Source: Planctomycetota bacterium | GTDB taxonomy: Bacteria > Planctomycetota > UBA1135 > UBA2386 | NCBI GenBank assembly: GCA_016794035.1 | Contig: JAEUHS010000011.1 | Span: forward strand, 1-64,000 | Direction: 5' to 3' | DNA length: 64,000 nt | Part shown: piece after piece, positions 7,449 to 16,705 of the stretch | Numbering within the stretch: position 1 is the first letter of the stretch | How the letters are laid out: each line of letters starts with the position of its first letter | The notes under the pieces: generated by a model | What the model was told of the DNA's origin: nothing | The model's input: only the letters and a program-made list of their open reading frames with translations | The model's database searches: none | Translations under genes and position numbers: made by a program

Positions 7449-9011
7449 ATGACCCGCCTGCTCCGCGCCGCCGGCTCGATCTCGATCTTCACGCTGCTGT
7501 CCCGCATCCTCGGGCTGGTGCGCGATCGGCTGATGGCGCAGACGCTCGGCGCCGGCTGGGTGCAGGGCACGTTCCTGCTGGCCTGGACGCTGCCGAACCT
7601 GATGCGGCGGCTGCTCGGCGAAGGCGCGCTGTCGGCGTCGCTGGTGCCCGCCTATGCGAAGGCGCGCCGCAGCGGCGATCCGGAGGCGGCGCGCGCGCTG
7701 CTGGCGCAGGTCACCGGCACCGTGACCACGCTGCTGCTGCCGTTGTGCCTGGGCGTCGCGGCGCTGAGCCTGGTGATGCCCGCCGAATGGCTGCCCGCAC
7801 CCGAGCAGGGCGGCGTCGAGGCGATGCGGCTGCTGCTCGGGCTCAATGCGGTGCTGTTCGCCTACGCGCTGCCGGTCTGCCTGACCGCGGTGTTCTCCGG
7901 CGCGCTGAACACGCTCGGCGTGTTCGCGCTGCCGGCGGCGGTGCCGATCGTGCTGAACGTGTTCTGGATCGTGGCGCTGCTGGTCGCCAGGCCGCTCGGC
8001 ATCGAGGTCGACGTCGAGGTCGCCAACTTCGCCGCCTGGTGCCTGTCGGTCGGCGGTGTGGCGCAGCTGCTGCTCGTCGTCGTGCCGCTGTGGCGCCTCG
8101 GCGAACTGCGCCGGCCCCGGCTGGGACTGCCGACGCGCGGCAGCGCGGCGTTCGGCGTGTTCGTGGCGATGGGGCCGACCGTCGTCGGCATGTCGCTGAA
8201 CCAGGTCAGCAGCCTGCTCGACCAGCTGATGGCCTACTTCCTGGTCGCGCCGGGCGCGGTCACCTACATCTACCTCGCCAACCGCCTGCTGCTGTTCCCG
8301 CACGCGCTGACGGCGATGTCGGTCGCGGTGGCCGTGTTCCCCAAGCTCGCGCACGAGGCGAACGACACCGATCGCAGCCAGCTGCGTCGCACGCTCGACC
8401 TCGCCGCGGCGGCGACGATCCTGGTCACGCTGCCGGCGTCGTGCGGCCTGATCGTGCTCGGCGACGACGTCGTGCGCGTGCTGTTCGCCGGCGGCAAGTT
8501 CGTCGAGGCCGATGTCTGGCCGACGGTGCTGACGACCTCGTGTCTGGTCGCCGGCCTGCCGTTCATCGGTCTCGCCCAGCTGTACGCGCGCGGCTTCTAC
8601 GCGGTCGGCGATCCGGGCACACCGGCGCGGCTCGCGGCGCGGCTCGTGATCACCAACGCCGCGCTCAATCTCGTGCTCGTGCTGTCGACGAACCTCGGCA
8701 CCGCGGCGCTGGCGCTGTCCAGCAGCCTGTCGTCGCTGGTGAACGCGATGCTGCTGGCGCGCCGCTTCCATGGCCACGCCGAACCAGGCCACGGCCTGCG
8801 CAGCGCCTGGCTGCGTTCGGGGCTCGCGACCGCGGCGATGTGCGCGGTGCTGCCGTACGTGCGCGTCGCGCCGGCCGGCGCGTCGCTGCTGTGGCGCGCG
8901 CTCGGCGACCTCGCCCTGCCGATGGTGGTCGGCATGCTGGTCTATCTGGCGGCGCACGTGCTGCTGCGCTCGCCCGAGCTGCGCGCGCTGCGACGGCGCC
9001 GCGCGCCGTGA
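7449..9011 (+). CDS. murJ: Lipid II flippase MurJ
   Basis: The 520-residue integral membrane protein belongs to the MviN/MurJ family, which moves the peptidoglycan precursor lipid II across the inner membrane. Typical features are the N-terminal SRILGLVRDRLMAQTLG, then about 14 hydrophobic helices, the VSSLLDQLMAYFL segment and a conserved block near ALTAMSVAVAVFPKLA. ATG 7449 places the first helix correctly; the frame upstream shows no coding character. Length matches the family. Presence of MurJ shows that the organism makes lipid-II-based cell wall or keeps that pathway. Confidence 0.92.
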   Translation: MTRLLRAAGSISIFTLLSRILGLVRDRLMAQTLGAGWVQGTFLLAWTLPNLMRRLLGEGALSASLVPAYAKARRSGDPEAARALLAQVTGTVTTLLLPLCLGVAALSLVMPAEWLPAPEQGGVEAMRLLLGLNAVLFAYALPVCLTAVFSGALNTLGVFALPAAVPIVLNVFWIVALLVARPLGIEVDVEVANFAAWCLSVGGVAQLLLVVVPLWRLGELRRPRLGLPTRGSAAFGVFVAMGPTVVGMSLNQVSSLLDQLMAYFLVAPGAVTYIYLANRLLLFPHALTAMSVAVAVFPKLAHEANDTDRSQLRRTLDLAAAATILVTLPASCGLIVLGDDVVRVLFAGGKFVEADVWPTVLTTSCLVAGLPFIGLAQLYARGFYAVGDPGTPARLAARLVITNAALNLVLVLSTNLGTAALALSSSLSSLVNAMLLARRFHGHAEPGHGLRSAWLRSGLATAAMCAVLPYVRVAPAGASLLWRALGDLALPMVVGMLVYLAAHVLLRSPELRALRRRRAP

Positions 9012-9018
9012 CGGCCGC

Positions 9019-9510
9019 TCACTCGACGCGTTCGAACTCGAGGTAGGTGTTCTCGCCCTGGTGGAGGCGCACGAGGCCACGCAGGCGCTCGAGCCGGCGC
9101 GTCTCGATCGTGCCGGCCTTCTCGAGGTGCACCTCGCCGTCGCCGTCGGTGTACCAGCCCATGCACACCGTGGTCTGCATCTTGTCGCCCTGCGCGGTCC
9201 ACGTGCGCACACCGGAGCGCAGCAGCGGCCGGTCCGGGTCCGGCCCGGGCGCCGCCAGGCTGACGAACAGATGGCGGTTGGTGATCGCCAGCCAGCCGGT
9301 GCTCGGCTGCGGGTCGACGACTCCAGCGGCGACGCGGCGGCGCAGTTCGTAGACACCCTCGAACGGGTGCGGCACGGGCCGCGCGAGCGACGTCGGCTCC
9401 TGCGGCGCGGGCTTCGGCTCCTGGTGGCCGGCGAAGAACGCGCCGGCGAGCGCCGCCGCGGGCAGGAGAAGACGCGTGGTGAAGGCAGCGAGCATGGGTG
9501 GGACGTTCAT
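9019..9510 (-). CDS. Exported protein of unknown function, 163 aa
   Basis: I do not recognise a family. An N-terminal hydrophobic segment (LLLPAAALAGAFFAG) followed by a Glu/Pro-rich linker (HQEPKPAPQEP) indicates export. The rest looks like a small beta-rich domain with YELRRR, GWLAITNRHLFVSL, MGWYTDGDGEVHLEKAGTIE and TYLEFERVE, reminiscent of lipocalin-like barrels, though this is only an impression. ATG 9510 overlaps the stop of the upstream gene as ATGA, so the two are co-translated. It ends 7 bases from the convergent murJ stop. Confidence 0.65.
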   Translation of the reverse strand: MNVPPMLAAFTTRLLLPAAALAGAFFAGHQEPKPAPQEPTSLARPVPHPFEGVYELRRRVAAGVVDPQPSTGWLAITNRHLFVSLAAPGPDPDRPLLRSGVRTWTAQGDKMQTTVCMGWYTDGDGEVHLEKAGTIETRRLERLRGLVRLHQGENTYLEFERVE

Positions 9511-10703
9511 TCGACGGGGACGACGACGTCGGTCAGGACCTCGCCGGCGCGCAGCAGCACGGGACAACTGCCGGTGCGCTCGACCCGGCGGCGGCGGTCG
9601 CGGAACTCGAACTTGGCGTCGAGGGTCGCCGGGCCGGGGGGCAGCTGCACGAGTTCGAAGCGGCCCGACGCGTCGGCGCGCACCGCGTGGTCGTCGCCGC
9701 AGAACACCAGCGCGCCGCCGAGCGCCGCCTCGGTCGTCGCGTCGACGACACGACCGCGCACGCTGGCCGCGGCGACCAGGTCGATGCGAACGTGCGGCCC
9801 GGCGCGCGCCGGCGCGTGGGCCAGCGTCGTCGGCAAGCCGTAGAGCACCAACCGCGGCCGCACGCCCGGCGGCACGTGTTCGAGCACGAAGCTGCCGTCC
9901 GCGGCCGGCACCGTCTCGATCCCCGGCAGCCCGCGCGCCAGCACGCGCAGGGTGCGCACGTCGAACGCGGGCGGCGCGACGATGCGTCCTCGCAGCGACG
10001 GCGCCCGCATCAGCCCGACGACCGTGGCCGCGGCTTCCGCAGCCGACGCGCGCGCCAGCGAGCGGTGTTCGATCGCGAACCCGGCCGCCCGGACGCGCAC
10101 GGCGAGACCGTCCAGCGCGCGGTCGAAGCCACCGACGAGGAACTCGCCGGCCGCATCGGTGCGCGCCGCGGCCAGTTCGACGCCGTGCTCGCCACCGCCC
10201 ATCACGACGACCTCGGCGTCGGCGACCGGTCGCAGCTCGGCGCAGCGCCAGCCGTAGCTCCACAGGGGGATCGGCTCGACGACGCGGCCGCGCACCGAAC
10301 CCGGCGCGCGCAGTTCGATCGGCGCCGGATCGGCGCCGAGCTGCACGTGGCGGTAGCCGGTGCCGACACCCTCGGCGGCGTAGCGCACCACGGCCTGGCC
10401 CGGAACCAGGTCGTCACCGACGGTCACCGCCGCGGCGGCGGCGAGCGCGAGCGTGCCGAGCGGCGGCGGCGGCGACGGCGCGGCGAACGCGAGCTGCTCG
10501 GGGAAGAACGTCAGCTCGACACCGGTGGCCGGCGCGTCGCGGAACGTCAGCGTCACCCGGTGCGCCTGCACGTACTGCCACAGCTGCCAGCCGCCGAGGC
10601 ACAGCCCGACCGCTGCGAACACCGCGGCGAGCGTTCGCCAGGTCCGGTGAGGTGAGGCGCGGCGACGGGTGCGGATGCGGCTCGAGGGCACGTGGGAAAC
10701 CAT
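9507..10703 (-). CDS. Membrane-anchored carboxypeptidase-regulatory-like protein
   Basis: The 398-residue protein has a basic N-terminus and one membrane segment at about 25-45 (LAAVFAAVGLCLGGWQLW), then a series of beta-sandwich modules. Module signatures are GSVRGRVVEPIPL, SLRGRIVAPPAFDVR and ASVRGRVVDATTEAALGGAL, each followed by a D(A)xGxF turn (TDAAGEFLVGGFD, AADGSFVLEHVPPG, DASGRFELVQLPPG). These are carboxypeptidase-regulatory-like or transthyretin-like domains, commonly extracellular and non-catalytic. ATG 10703 is preferred. The 3' end overlaps the next gene by 4 bases. It belongs to a group of similar proteins at 500, 11258 and 14884. Confidence 0.8.
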   Translation of the reverse strand: MVSHVPSSRIRTRRRASPHRTWRTLAAVFAAVGLCLGGWQLWQYVQAHRVTLTFRDAPATGVELTFFPEQLAFAAPSPPPPLGTLALAAAAAVTVGDDLVPGQAVVRYAAEGVGTGYRHVQLGADPAPIELRAPGSVRGRVVEPIPLWSYGWRCAELRPVADAEVVVMGGGEHGVELAAARTDAAGEFLVGGFDRALDGLAVRVRAAGFAIEHRSLARASAAEAAATVVGLMRAPSLRGRIVAPPAFDVRTLRVLARGLPGIETVPAADGSFVLEHVPPGVRPRLVLYGLPTTLAHAPARAGPHVRIDLVAAASVRGRVVDATTEAALGGALVFCGDDHAVRADASGRFELVQLPPGPATLDAKFEFRDRRRRVERTGSCPVLLRAGEVLTDVVVPVE

Positions 10704-10739
10704 ACCGGCGCGTCGCAGCGTGTGGTCGAATGCGACGCG

Positions 10740-11234
10740 ATGCACATCTACCTGCTGCGCCACGGCATTGCCGAGGACTCGGCCCCGGGCGGCGATGCCG
10801 AACGTGGACTGACCGACGAGGGCTGGAAGCGACTGCGGCGCGCGTCGACCGCGTGGCACGCGTCGCTGGAACCGCCGGCCGTGGTGTTCTGCAGCCCGCT
10901 GCGGCGCGCGCAGGAGACCGCCTCGGTGTTCGCGGAGGCCGTGCGATTCCGCGGCGAACTGCGCATCGAGTCGGCGCTGGTGCCCGACGCGCCGCCATCG
11001 CTCGCCGCCTCGCTGCTCGAGGCCGAAGCGCTGTCGGGCACGGCGTCGGTCGCGCTGGTCGGCCACCAGCCGCACCTCGGCTACCTGCTCGGCCTGCTGC
11101 TGACCGGCCACCCGCGGCAGCCGATCCCGCTGAAGAAGGGCATGCTGGTGGCCGTCGAGACCGCCTCGTCGGCGAGCCTGATCGCCAGTCTGCGGCTCGC
11201 GCTGACGCAGCGCGCCGCGGCGCGGCTCGGCTGA
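10740..11234 (+). CDS. sixA: Phosphohistidine phosphatase SixA
   Basis: This is a 164-residue member of the histidine phosphatase (phosphoglycerate-mutase-like) superfamily. The N-terminal LLRHGIAED carries the phosphoaccepting His8, CSPLRRAQETA is the second arginine motif, and GHQPHL holds the second catalytic His at about 109. Size and motifs match SixA, which removes phosphate from histidine in phosphotransfer domains of signalling proteins. ATG 10740 gives the expected start. It is divergent from the 398-residue gene, and the two share a short 36-bp promoter region. Confidence 0.85.
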   Translation: MHIYLLRHGIAEDSAPGGDAERGLTDEGWKRLRRASTAWHASLEPPAVVFCSPLRRAQETASVFAEAVRFRGELRIESALVPDAPPSLAASLLEAEALSGTASVALVGHQPHLGYLLGLLLTGHPRQPIPLKKGMLVAVETASSASLIASLRLALTQRAAARLG

Positions 11235-11257
11235 CCGACGGTCGGCGCCGTCAGCCG

Positions 11258-14245
11258 TCAGTCGGGCACGATCCGACCCGGCCGCACCTGCAGGTCGTCG
11301 AGGCCGGCCGGCGGCACGACGACGTCCATGCACTCGTACTGCTCGTCCGGGCGATCGCCGTCGTAGTGCACGTGCAGCCGCAGCCGGTACTGGCCCGGCG
11401 CCAGGTCCTCGGTCGAGAACGCGCCGTCGTCGAAGGCGACGCCCGCGCTGTCGGCGAAGTCGCCGAGTCCGAGCGCCGACCCGTCCTTGGGCATGCGATA
11501 GAAGCCGATCCAACCCCAGCGCGGCTGCTTCTGCGCGAACACCGACAGGTCGAGCCTGCCCTTCACCTGCATCGCCTTCTGCAGCTCGATGCGCAGCGAA
11601 TCGACCGGCATCGAACCGGTGACCTCCACCCCTTCGAGCGTGCCGCGCAACGGCTCGTCGCCGTTGCCTCGCACCTCGAACGAGTAGGTGCCCGCGGCGA
11701 CCTGCTTGAACTGGAAGGCGCCGGTCGCGTCGGTCGGCGTGCCGATCCAGACGTGGCCCCGGTCGCCGCCGGACTTCAGCATGCCCTGCGCCTGCACGTA
11801 GACGCCGGCCGCCGGCGACCCGTCGGGGCGGTAGCAGAAGCCGGCCACCGACGACGTGCTCAGTTCGATCGTCAGCTCGCGGACCTCGCCCGCCTTCAGC
11901 GTCAGGTTCGCGGACCACAGGTTGCCACCGCCACCGAGGAACATGCCGCTCTCGCCGAGGCTGTTGACGCTGACCCAGACCTCGCCGGCCGGCACCGTGC
12001 CGAGATCGAAGCGCCCGCGCTCGTCGACCTTGGCCGAGAAACGGCGGTCGTTCGCGTAGACCATCACGCCGTGGTCGACGCCGAGCCGGCCGTTGACGGT
12101 CAGGGACCCGGCGAGCGATGCGGTCGGTCCCTCGATCGGCTTCTCGCCGGCCTCGATGACGACCTCCTGCAGCTGTCCGGGCGCGATCTCGACCCGGACC
12201 TCGCTGCGGTCGCGCATCAGGAACGCGTTCTGCGCCAGCGCCATCACCCCGCCGGGGGAGTGCAGGGTGTCGATCGCGTCGAAGGCCTGCAGGTCGTAGC
12301 TGCCCGGCTGCAGCGCCTTGACCGCGAACGCGCCGTCGAGCCCCGGCGTCAGCAACCCGGGCACGGTGTCGAGCGGACCGCGCGGGCCGTCGCCGCGGCG
12401 GCGCACACACGCGATCGAGAACTTGCCGGGCGGCGGCGGCTTGCCGTTCTCGAACAGGAAGCCGCGCAACGAGCCGGGCTGCAGCATCTGCAGCCGCAGC
12501 TCTTCGCCGGGCTTGGTCTCGCCGTGCACGACCCCCCAGCGCGGATGCTCGGCGCTGACGCGCAGCGACTCGCCCTGCAGCTCGTCGATGTCGATGCGGC
12601 CGTCGGCGCCGGTGCGACCGCAGTTGACCGGCATCTCGACCAGCCGCTTGCCGCGCGCCTCGGCGAACACCGTCGCGTTGCGCACCGGCCGGTTGTCGGG
12701 ATCGACGACGACCACGTGGAACACGTTCGGCGCCGACAGCTGCAGCGCCACGGCGACGTCGGCGGTCGCGATCTCGAAGGGCGCGAACGCGGTCGCGTGG
12801 CCCGGCGCGTCGGCGACCAGCGTGTAGACGCCCGGCTGCAGGTTGTCGATGCGCCACTGGCCGTCGGCCAACGGCTGCTGGCGGGCGGTCAGGTCGATCG
12901 GCGGCACGAAGCCGAGCATGTGCATCTCCGCGGCGCCGTCGCCGGCCTTGCCCTGCAGCACGCGCATGCGCGGCGCCGTCGCCGGCTTGCCGTCGGCCAG
13001 CGTGATCGTGGCGGTGACCGCGAACGTCGCCGGCAGCGTGACCGTGACCTCGCCGAACACCGGCTGCGGCTCCGCCAGCACCCACGGGTGCCCCTTGCCG
13101 CGCCGCGCCGCGACCGTCACCTTGCCGGGCGCGAAGCCGTGGCCGCCGAACCGACCCTCGGCATCGGCGGGTTCGAGCCGCTGCGCGAGGTCGACCGGCC
13201 CCATCGCGATCGTCGAGCCGGCGAGGATCTCGGCCCCGGCGACCGGCTTGCCGGCGGTGTCGAGCACGCGGCCGCTGAGCTCTTCGCCGCGCTTGAGCCG
13301 GATCCTGCCGACGTCCTTCACCTGCCCCGCGCGCACCTGGATGCTCGGCTTCATGTCCGACAGGAACCCGCGCTGCGTCGTCGCCAGCAGGTTGCTGCCG
13401 GGCGTGACGCCGACCAGCCGGAAGGCGCCGTCGCTGCCGGTCACGGTGCTCGGGATCGGCAGCTGCTCGAACGCGGGCTCGACCCAGCTCGGCATCTCGA
13501 CGACGTGCACCGGCGCGTTCGACTCGCGCAGCAGCACCGCGCCCTGCGGATCGAAGCGCTCGATCGGGAAGAACGCCGCCAGCGACCCGGGCAGGTCGGC
13601 GGCGCGCACCAGCGCGCCCGGCAGCGGGTCGCCGTTGTCGTCGAGCACGATGCCGGTGATCACCCCGGCGTCCGGCAGTTCGATGTCGCCGAGATCGACG
13701 ACCTCGCCCGGCGACGGCAGGCGCGTCACGATCTGGTGCATCGGCGCGTCGGTGCCGATGCCGGCGAACAGCAGGTAGAAGCCCTGCGGCCGTACGTGGG
13801 TGATCAGGAACGTGCCGTCGCCGGCGGTGCGCGTCTCGCCGGCGATGTACTGCGGCGAAAACGCCTGCTCGTCGGCGAACAGGTCGAGACCCTCCGGCAG
13901 CACCGAATCGAGCGCGCCGCGATACATGCGCACGCCGCAGTCGGCGACCGGTGCCTTGCCGTGGTCGATCACGCGGCCCTTGAAGCCGGTCAGACCGGCG
14001 ACGAACTCGGGGTCGTCGAGCAGCGAGGCCTGCTTGGCGGCGATCATCTCGCGCACCACGTGGTGATCGGCGGCGGCGCGGCCAGCGGCCAGGGGGCCGG
14101 TCTGGACTTCCGTCGCGTTCGTCGTGGCGGTCGGCGGCGCCGCGGGCGGCGCGGGTGGGGCCGTGTCGCCGCGCCAGAGCAGCCAGAGGCCGCCGACGAC
14201 GGCGGCGAGCAGCAGGACGAGAGCGAAGGCGAGCGAACGGTGCAT
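11258..14245 (-). CDS. Large membrane-anchored multi-domain carboxypeptidase-regulatory-like protein
   Basis: The 995-residue protein begins with a membrane segment (about residues 5-24, ending in a Trp-rich GGLWLLWRGD) and is then almost entirely built of beta-sandwich repeats. Clear module starts are FKGRVIDHGKAPVADCGVRM near 67, GVITGIVLDDNGDPLPGALV, LSGRVLDTAGKPVAGAEILA and FCYRPDGSPAAGVYV. Typical turns are DAEGRFGGHGFAPG and DERGRFDLGTVPAGEV. It is probably an external scaffold or binding protein; no catalytic motif was found. It converges on sixA with a 23-bp gap and lies 81 bp from the Nudix gene. Confidence 0.85.
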   Translation of the reverse strand: MHRSLAFALVLLLAAVVGGLWLLWRGDTAPPAPPAAPPTATTNATEVQTGPLAAGRAAADHHVVREMIAAKQASLLDDPEFVAGLTGFKGRVIDHGKAPVADCGVRMYRGALDSVLPEGLDLFADEQAFSPQYIAGETRTAGDGTFLITHVRPQGFYLLFAGIGTDAPMHQIVTRLPSPGEVVDLGDIELPDAGVITGIVLDDNGDPLPGALVRAADLPGSLAAFFPIERFDPQGAVLLRESNAPVHVVEMPSWVEPAFEQLPIPSTVTGSDGAFRLVGVTPGSNLLATTQRGFLSDMKPSIQVRAGQVKDVGRIRLKRGEELSGRVLDTAGKPVAGAEILAGSTIAMGPVDLAQRLEPADAEGRFGGHGFAPGKVTVAARRGKGHPWVLAEPQPVFGEVTVTLPATFAVTATITLADGKPATAPRMRVLQGKAGDGAAEMHMLGFVPPIDLTARQQPLADGQWRIDNLQPGVYTLVADAPGHATAFAPFEIATADVAVALQLSAPNVFHVVVVDPDNRPVRNATVFAEARGKRLVEMPVNCGRTGADGRIDIDELQGESLRVSAEHPRWGVVHGETKPGEELRLQMLQPGSLRGFLFENGKPPPPGKFSIACVRRRGDGPRGPLDTVPGLLTPGLDGAFAVKALQPGSYDLQAFDAIDTLHSPGGVMALAQNAFLMRDRSEVRVEIAPGQLQEVVIEAGEKPIEGPTASLAGSLTVNGRLGVDHGVMVYANDRRFSAKVDERGRFDLGTVPAGEVWVSVNSLGESGMFLGGGGNLWSANLTLKAGEVRELTIELSTSSVAGFCYRPDGSPAAGVYVQAQGMLKSGGDRGHVWIGTPTDATGAFQFKQVAAGTYSFEVRGNGDEPLRGTLEGVEVTGSMPVDSLRIELQKAMQVKGRLDLSVFAQKQPRWGWIGFYRMPKDGSALGLGDFADSAGVAFDDGAFSTEDLAPGQYRLRLHVHYDGDRPDEQYECMDVVVPPAGLDDLQVRPGRIVPD

Positions 14246-14326
14246 TGGCGGGGTCTCCGGCGAGCGAGGACCCCGTTGTAGCCGATCGGCCGCGTCATCT
14301 GCCGGCCCGGCGCCGCCCCCGCGGGA

Positions 14327-14887
14327 TCAGGCCCGCTTCGGCCCCGGCGGCCGGGCCCGCCAGAACGCGATCGTCGCCAGCACGATCGCGTGGTCGATCT
14401 CGCCGCGGCAGAGCAGGGCGTCGAGTTCGGCGACCGGCACCGTCACCACCTCGATGTCCTCGCCAGGGTCCATGCGCAGGTCGCCGACGCGGCGGCAGCC
14501 GGTCGCCAGGTAGGCGAAGCAGCGGTTGGTCATCATCGCCGGGTTCGGCGACATGACGCCGATCGGCTCGATGTGCTCGGCCTCGAAGCCGGTCTCCTCG
14601 CGCAGTTCCCGCCGGGCCGCCTCGATCGGGTCCCGTTCGTGCGGGTCGATCAGGCCGCCGGGGATCTCCAGCGAGACGCGATCGGTGCCGTGCCGGAACT
14701 GGCGGATCATCACGATCTGGCCGTCGCTCGTCAGCGGCAGCACGTTGACCCAGTCCGGCGTGTCGAGCAGGAAGAAGCCGATCTCGTGGCCGGTGCGCGG
14801 CGAACGGCGCCGCGAACGGCGCGCGCGGAACACCTTGTAGCTCATCAGCGTCTCGTCGCCGAGCCGCTCCCAGTCGCTGATCGTCAT
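14327..14887 (-). CDS. Nudix hydrolase (ADP-ribose pyrophosphatase-like)
   Basis: The 186-residue protein has the Nudix box in PGGLIDPHERDPIEAARREL followed by REETGF. Compared with the consensus G-x5-E-x7-R-E-x-x-E-E-x-G there appears to be one extra residue between the first Glu and the R-E pair. VIMIRQFRHGTDRVSLEIPGG upstream matches ADP-ribose or NDP-sugar pyrophosphatases. Such enzymes cleave nucleoside diphosphates linked to another group, with Mg2+. The N-terminal ATG overlaps the stop of the upstream gene (ATGA, 14884-14887), indicating co-translation with an unrelated envelope protein. Confidence 0.85.
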   Translation of the reverse strand: MTISDWERLGDETLMSYKVFRARRSRRRSPRTGHEIGFFLLDTPDWVNVLPLTSDGQIVMIRQFRHGTDRVSLEIPGGLIDPHERDPIEAARRELREETGFEAEHIEPIGVMSPNPAMMTNRCFAYLATGCRRVGDLRMDPGEDIEVVTVPVAELDALLCRGEIDHAIVLATIAFWRARPPGPKRA

Positions 14888-16584
14888 CGTCGCAGGCGGA
14901 GTCCGTTGGTGGTCGCACCGGCGATGGCTTCCACCGCGACGCTGGCGCCGGTCGTGTCACCGACGTCGGCGACGTCGGCGAGCGTCAGCCTACCCGGACC
15001 GAGTTGCGCCGTCTCGAGGGCGAACGAACCGTCCGCGGCGGTCGTCGTCACCGGCGGCAGGTCCAGCGCACCGCCTTCGAGCACGCGACGGCCCGGCACG
15101 CCGGCCGGCGCCGGCGTGCGCGCCGGATGCCAGCGCACGGGCACGCCCGCCTGTGGACTGCCGTCGGCGCCGAAGACCGCACCGGCGAGCACGGCGGTCA
15201 ACTTCTTGTCGAGTCGCAGCGGGCGCGTTCCCGGCCAGACGTCGTAGTCGGCGAACGGCGAACCCGGCGTCACCAGTTCGGCATAGGTGCGGCAGGAGGG
15301 AGCCTGGATCGCCAGTCGCGCCGCGGCCGTGCCGGTCGCGCGCAGCAGGAACGTGCCGTCGGCGGCGGTCGTCGTCGCCACCGCCGTGGCGCCGTTCGGT
15401 TGCCAGGCGACGACGGCGCCGGCCACCGGCGTCAGGTCGGGCCGCATGCGAACGCGCCCGCGCAGCACCGTCCGTGGCAGCGGCTGCAGGTCGATGCGCA
15501 CGTTCGCGGCGGGCGCCTGCACCTCGACGGCGCGCGGTTCGTGCTCGCCGTGCCGCACGTGCAACGTCACGTTGCCGGGCCACAGCGGGCCGAGGCGGAA
15601 CGCGCCGTCGGCGCCGGTCGTGGCGACCAGCCCGAGCGGGTCGCTGTCCTGCAGCACGATCTCGGCGCCGGCGATCGCCGCGCCGCTCGCGCCCTCGACC
15701 ACGCTGCCGGCGACGTCGATGCCCGGCGTCATCGGCACCGAAACCTCGATCGGCGCGCCGCGGGCCTGCGCCGGCACGAGCATCTGCTGGCGGCCGACGA
15801 GCCCGCCCATGGTCGCCGCCTCGACGGTGTAGGCACCCGGCACGACGAAACGCACCTCGGCACCGTCGCCGAGCCGATGCACTCGATCGGGTGCGAACCC
15901 GCCGAGTTCGATCGCGACGTCGCCGCAGACCGGGCGGCCGGCGAGCATCGTGTGCTCGGTCCAGGCGCGCTGCAGCACGACGTCGTCGGCCGGCACCGGC
16001 ACCGTGGCGCCGGCCGGCGGCGGCGCCGCTTCGGCGCGGCGGAAGCGCACCAGCGCCTCGGCGATGCGGACCTCGCCGGGGCCGCGCAACCGCAGCCGTA
16101 CGCGCGGCGACCAGGTGTCGGCGACCAGCCGGACCTGCTGCGGCTCGGCCTCGGTCGAACCCGGCCGCGTCGGCGCCAGCCGCAGCAGATAGCCGTCGGC
16201 GACCACGGCGAGCTGCTCGAAGCCGCGCAGCGCGACCGCCGCGAGCCCCCGTTCGTCGGTGAACGCGACCTCGGCGCCGTCGCGCACGCGGCGCACCGCG
16301 GCGAAGGCCACCGGCTGCTCGCTGCCGTGGTCGACGACCTGCAGGCAGGCGGTCGGTTCGTCGGCGAGGTCGTCGGCAGGGACCGGCTCGCGCCCGGTGT
16401 GCGTCGCGATCGTCCCCGACGGCAACGCCGACGGCGCCTCGGGCGGCGGTCCGGCAGCGGCGGAGCCGGCCGGTCCGCCGCCGGGTGGCGGGGGCGCGAC
16501 GGTGCCGAGATCGCCGAGCCAGCGCGCGACCACCAGCGCGGCGACCAGCACCAGCAGCACACCGGCTACGACCAGGATCCGCAT
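14884..16584 (-). CDS. Membrane-anchored carboxypeptidase-regulatory-like protein, 566 aa
   Basis: The N-terminus MRILVVAGVLLVLVAALVVA is a clear membrane anchor or uncleaved signal. A Gly/Pro/Ala-rich linker follows, then several beta-sandwich modules: CLQVVDHGSEQPVAFAAVRR, IDVAGSVVEGASGAAIAGAE, VLRGRVRMRPDLTPVAGAVV and LAGAVFGADGSPQAGVPVRW. Typical turns are TDERGLAAVALRG and TAADGSFALETAQLG. The domain type is often found in surface proteins and in peptidase or receptor accessory regions; no active site is present. It is first in a two-gene unit with the Nudix hydrolase and divergent from the photolyase gene. Confidence 0.8.
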   Translation of the reverse strand: MRILVVAGVLLVLVAALVVARWLGDLGTVAPPPPGGGPAGSAAAGPPPEAPSALPSGTIATHTGREPVPADDLADEPTACLQVVDHGSEQPVAFAAVRRVRDGAEVAFTDERGLAAVALRGFEQLAVVADGYLLRLAPTRPGSTEAEPQQVRLVADTWSPRVRLRLRGPGEVRIAEALVRFRRAEAAPPPAGATVPVPADDVVLQRAWTEHTMLAGRPVCGDVAIELGGFAPDRVHRLGDGAEVRFVVPGAYTVEAATMGGLVGRQQMLVPAQARGAPIEVSVPMTPGIDVAGSVVEGASGAAIAGAEIVLQDSDPLGLVATTGADGAFRLGPLWPGNVTLHVRHGEHEPRAVEVQAPAANVRIDLQPLPRTVLRGRVRMRPDLTPVAGAVVAWQPNGATAVATTTAADGTFLLRATGTAAARLAIQAPSCRTYAELVTPGSPFADYDVWPGTRPLRLDKKLTAVLAGAVFGADGSPQAGVPVRWHPARTPAPAGVPGRRVLEGGALDLPPVTTTAADGSFALETAQLGPGRLTLADVADVGDTTGASVAVEAIAGATTNGLRLRR

Positions 16585-16622
16585 CGCGGCGCCCGAGCAT
16601 AGCGCGCCCTATGCTCGGCGAT

Positions 16623-16658
16623 CCGTCCGACATGCTGCCTCCGTCCGACATGCTGCCT
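16623..16658. repeat. Two perfect 18-bp tandem repeats
   Basis: CCGTCCGACATGCTGCCT occurs twice back to back (16623-16640, 16641-16658) in the divergent region between the 566-residue envelope gene and the photolyase gene. It may be a replication-slippage duplication or a doubled binding site. Confidence 0.85.
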
Positions 16659-16705
16659 CCGCTGTCCCGCACCGCGCCGCCGCAGGACGGCTGGCGGCGG
16701 CGCCC

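Noticed and set aside
9476-14281. Very long + strand open frame (about 1600 codons)
   Set aside because: It is antisense to three well-supported envelope protein genes, is rich in Arg and Ala, and has no domain. Such frames arise from GC-rich codon structure.
16259-16705. N-terminal extension of the photolyase
   Set aside because: The frame stays open upstream but overlaps the opposite-strand envelope gene, and the residues do not fit the family. GTG 16706 starts just before the conserved opening motif.
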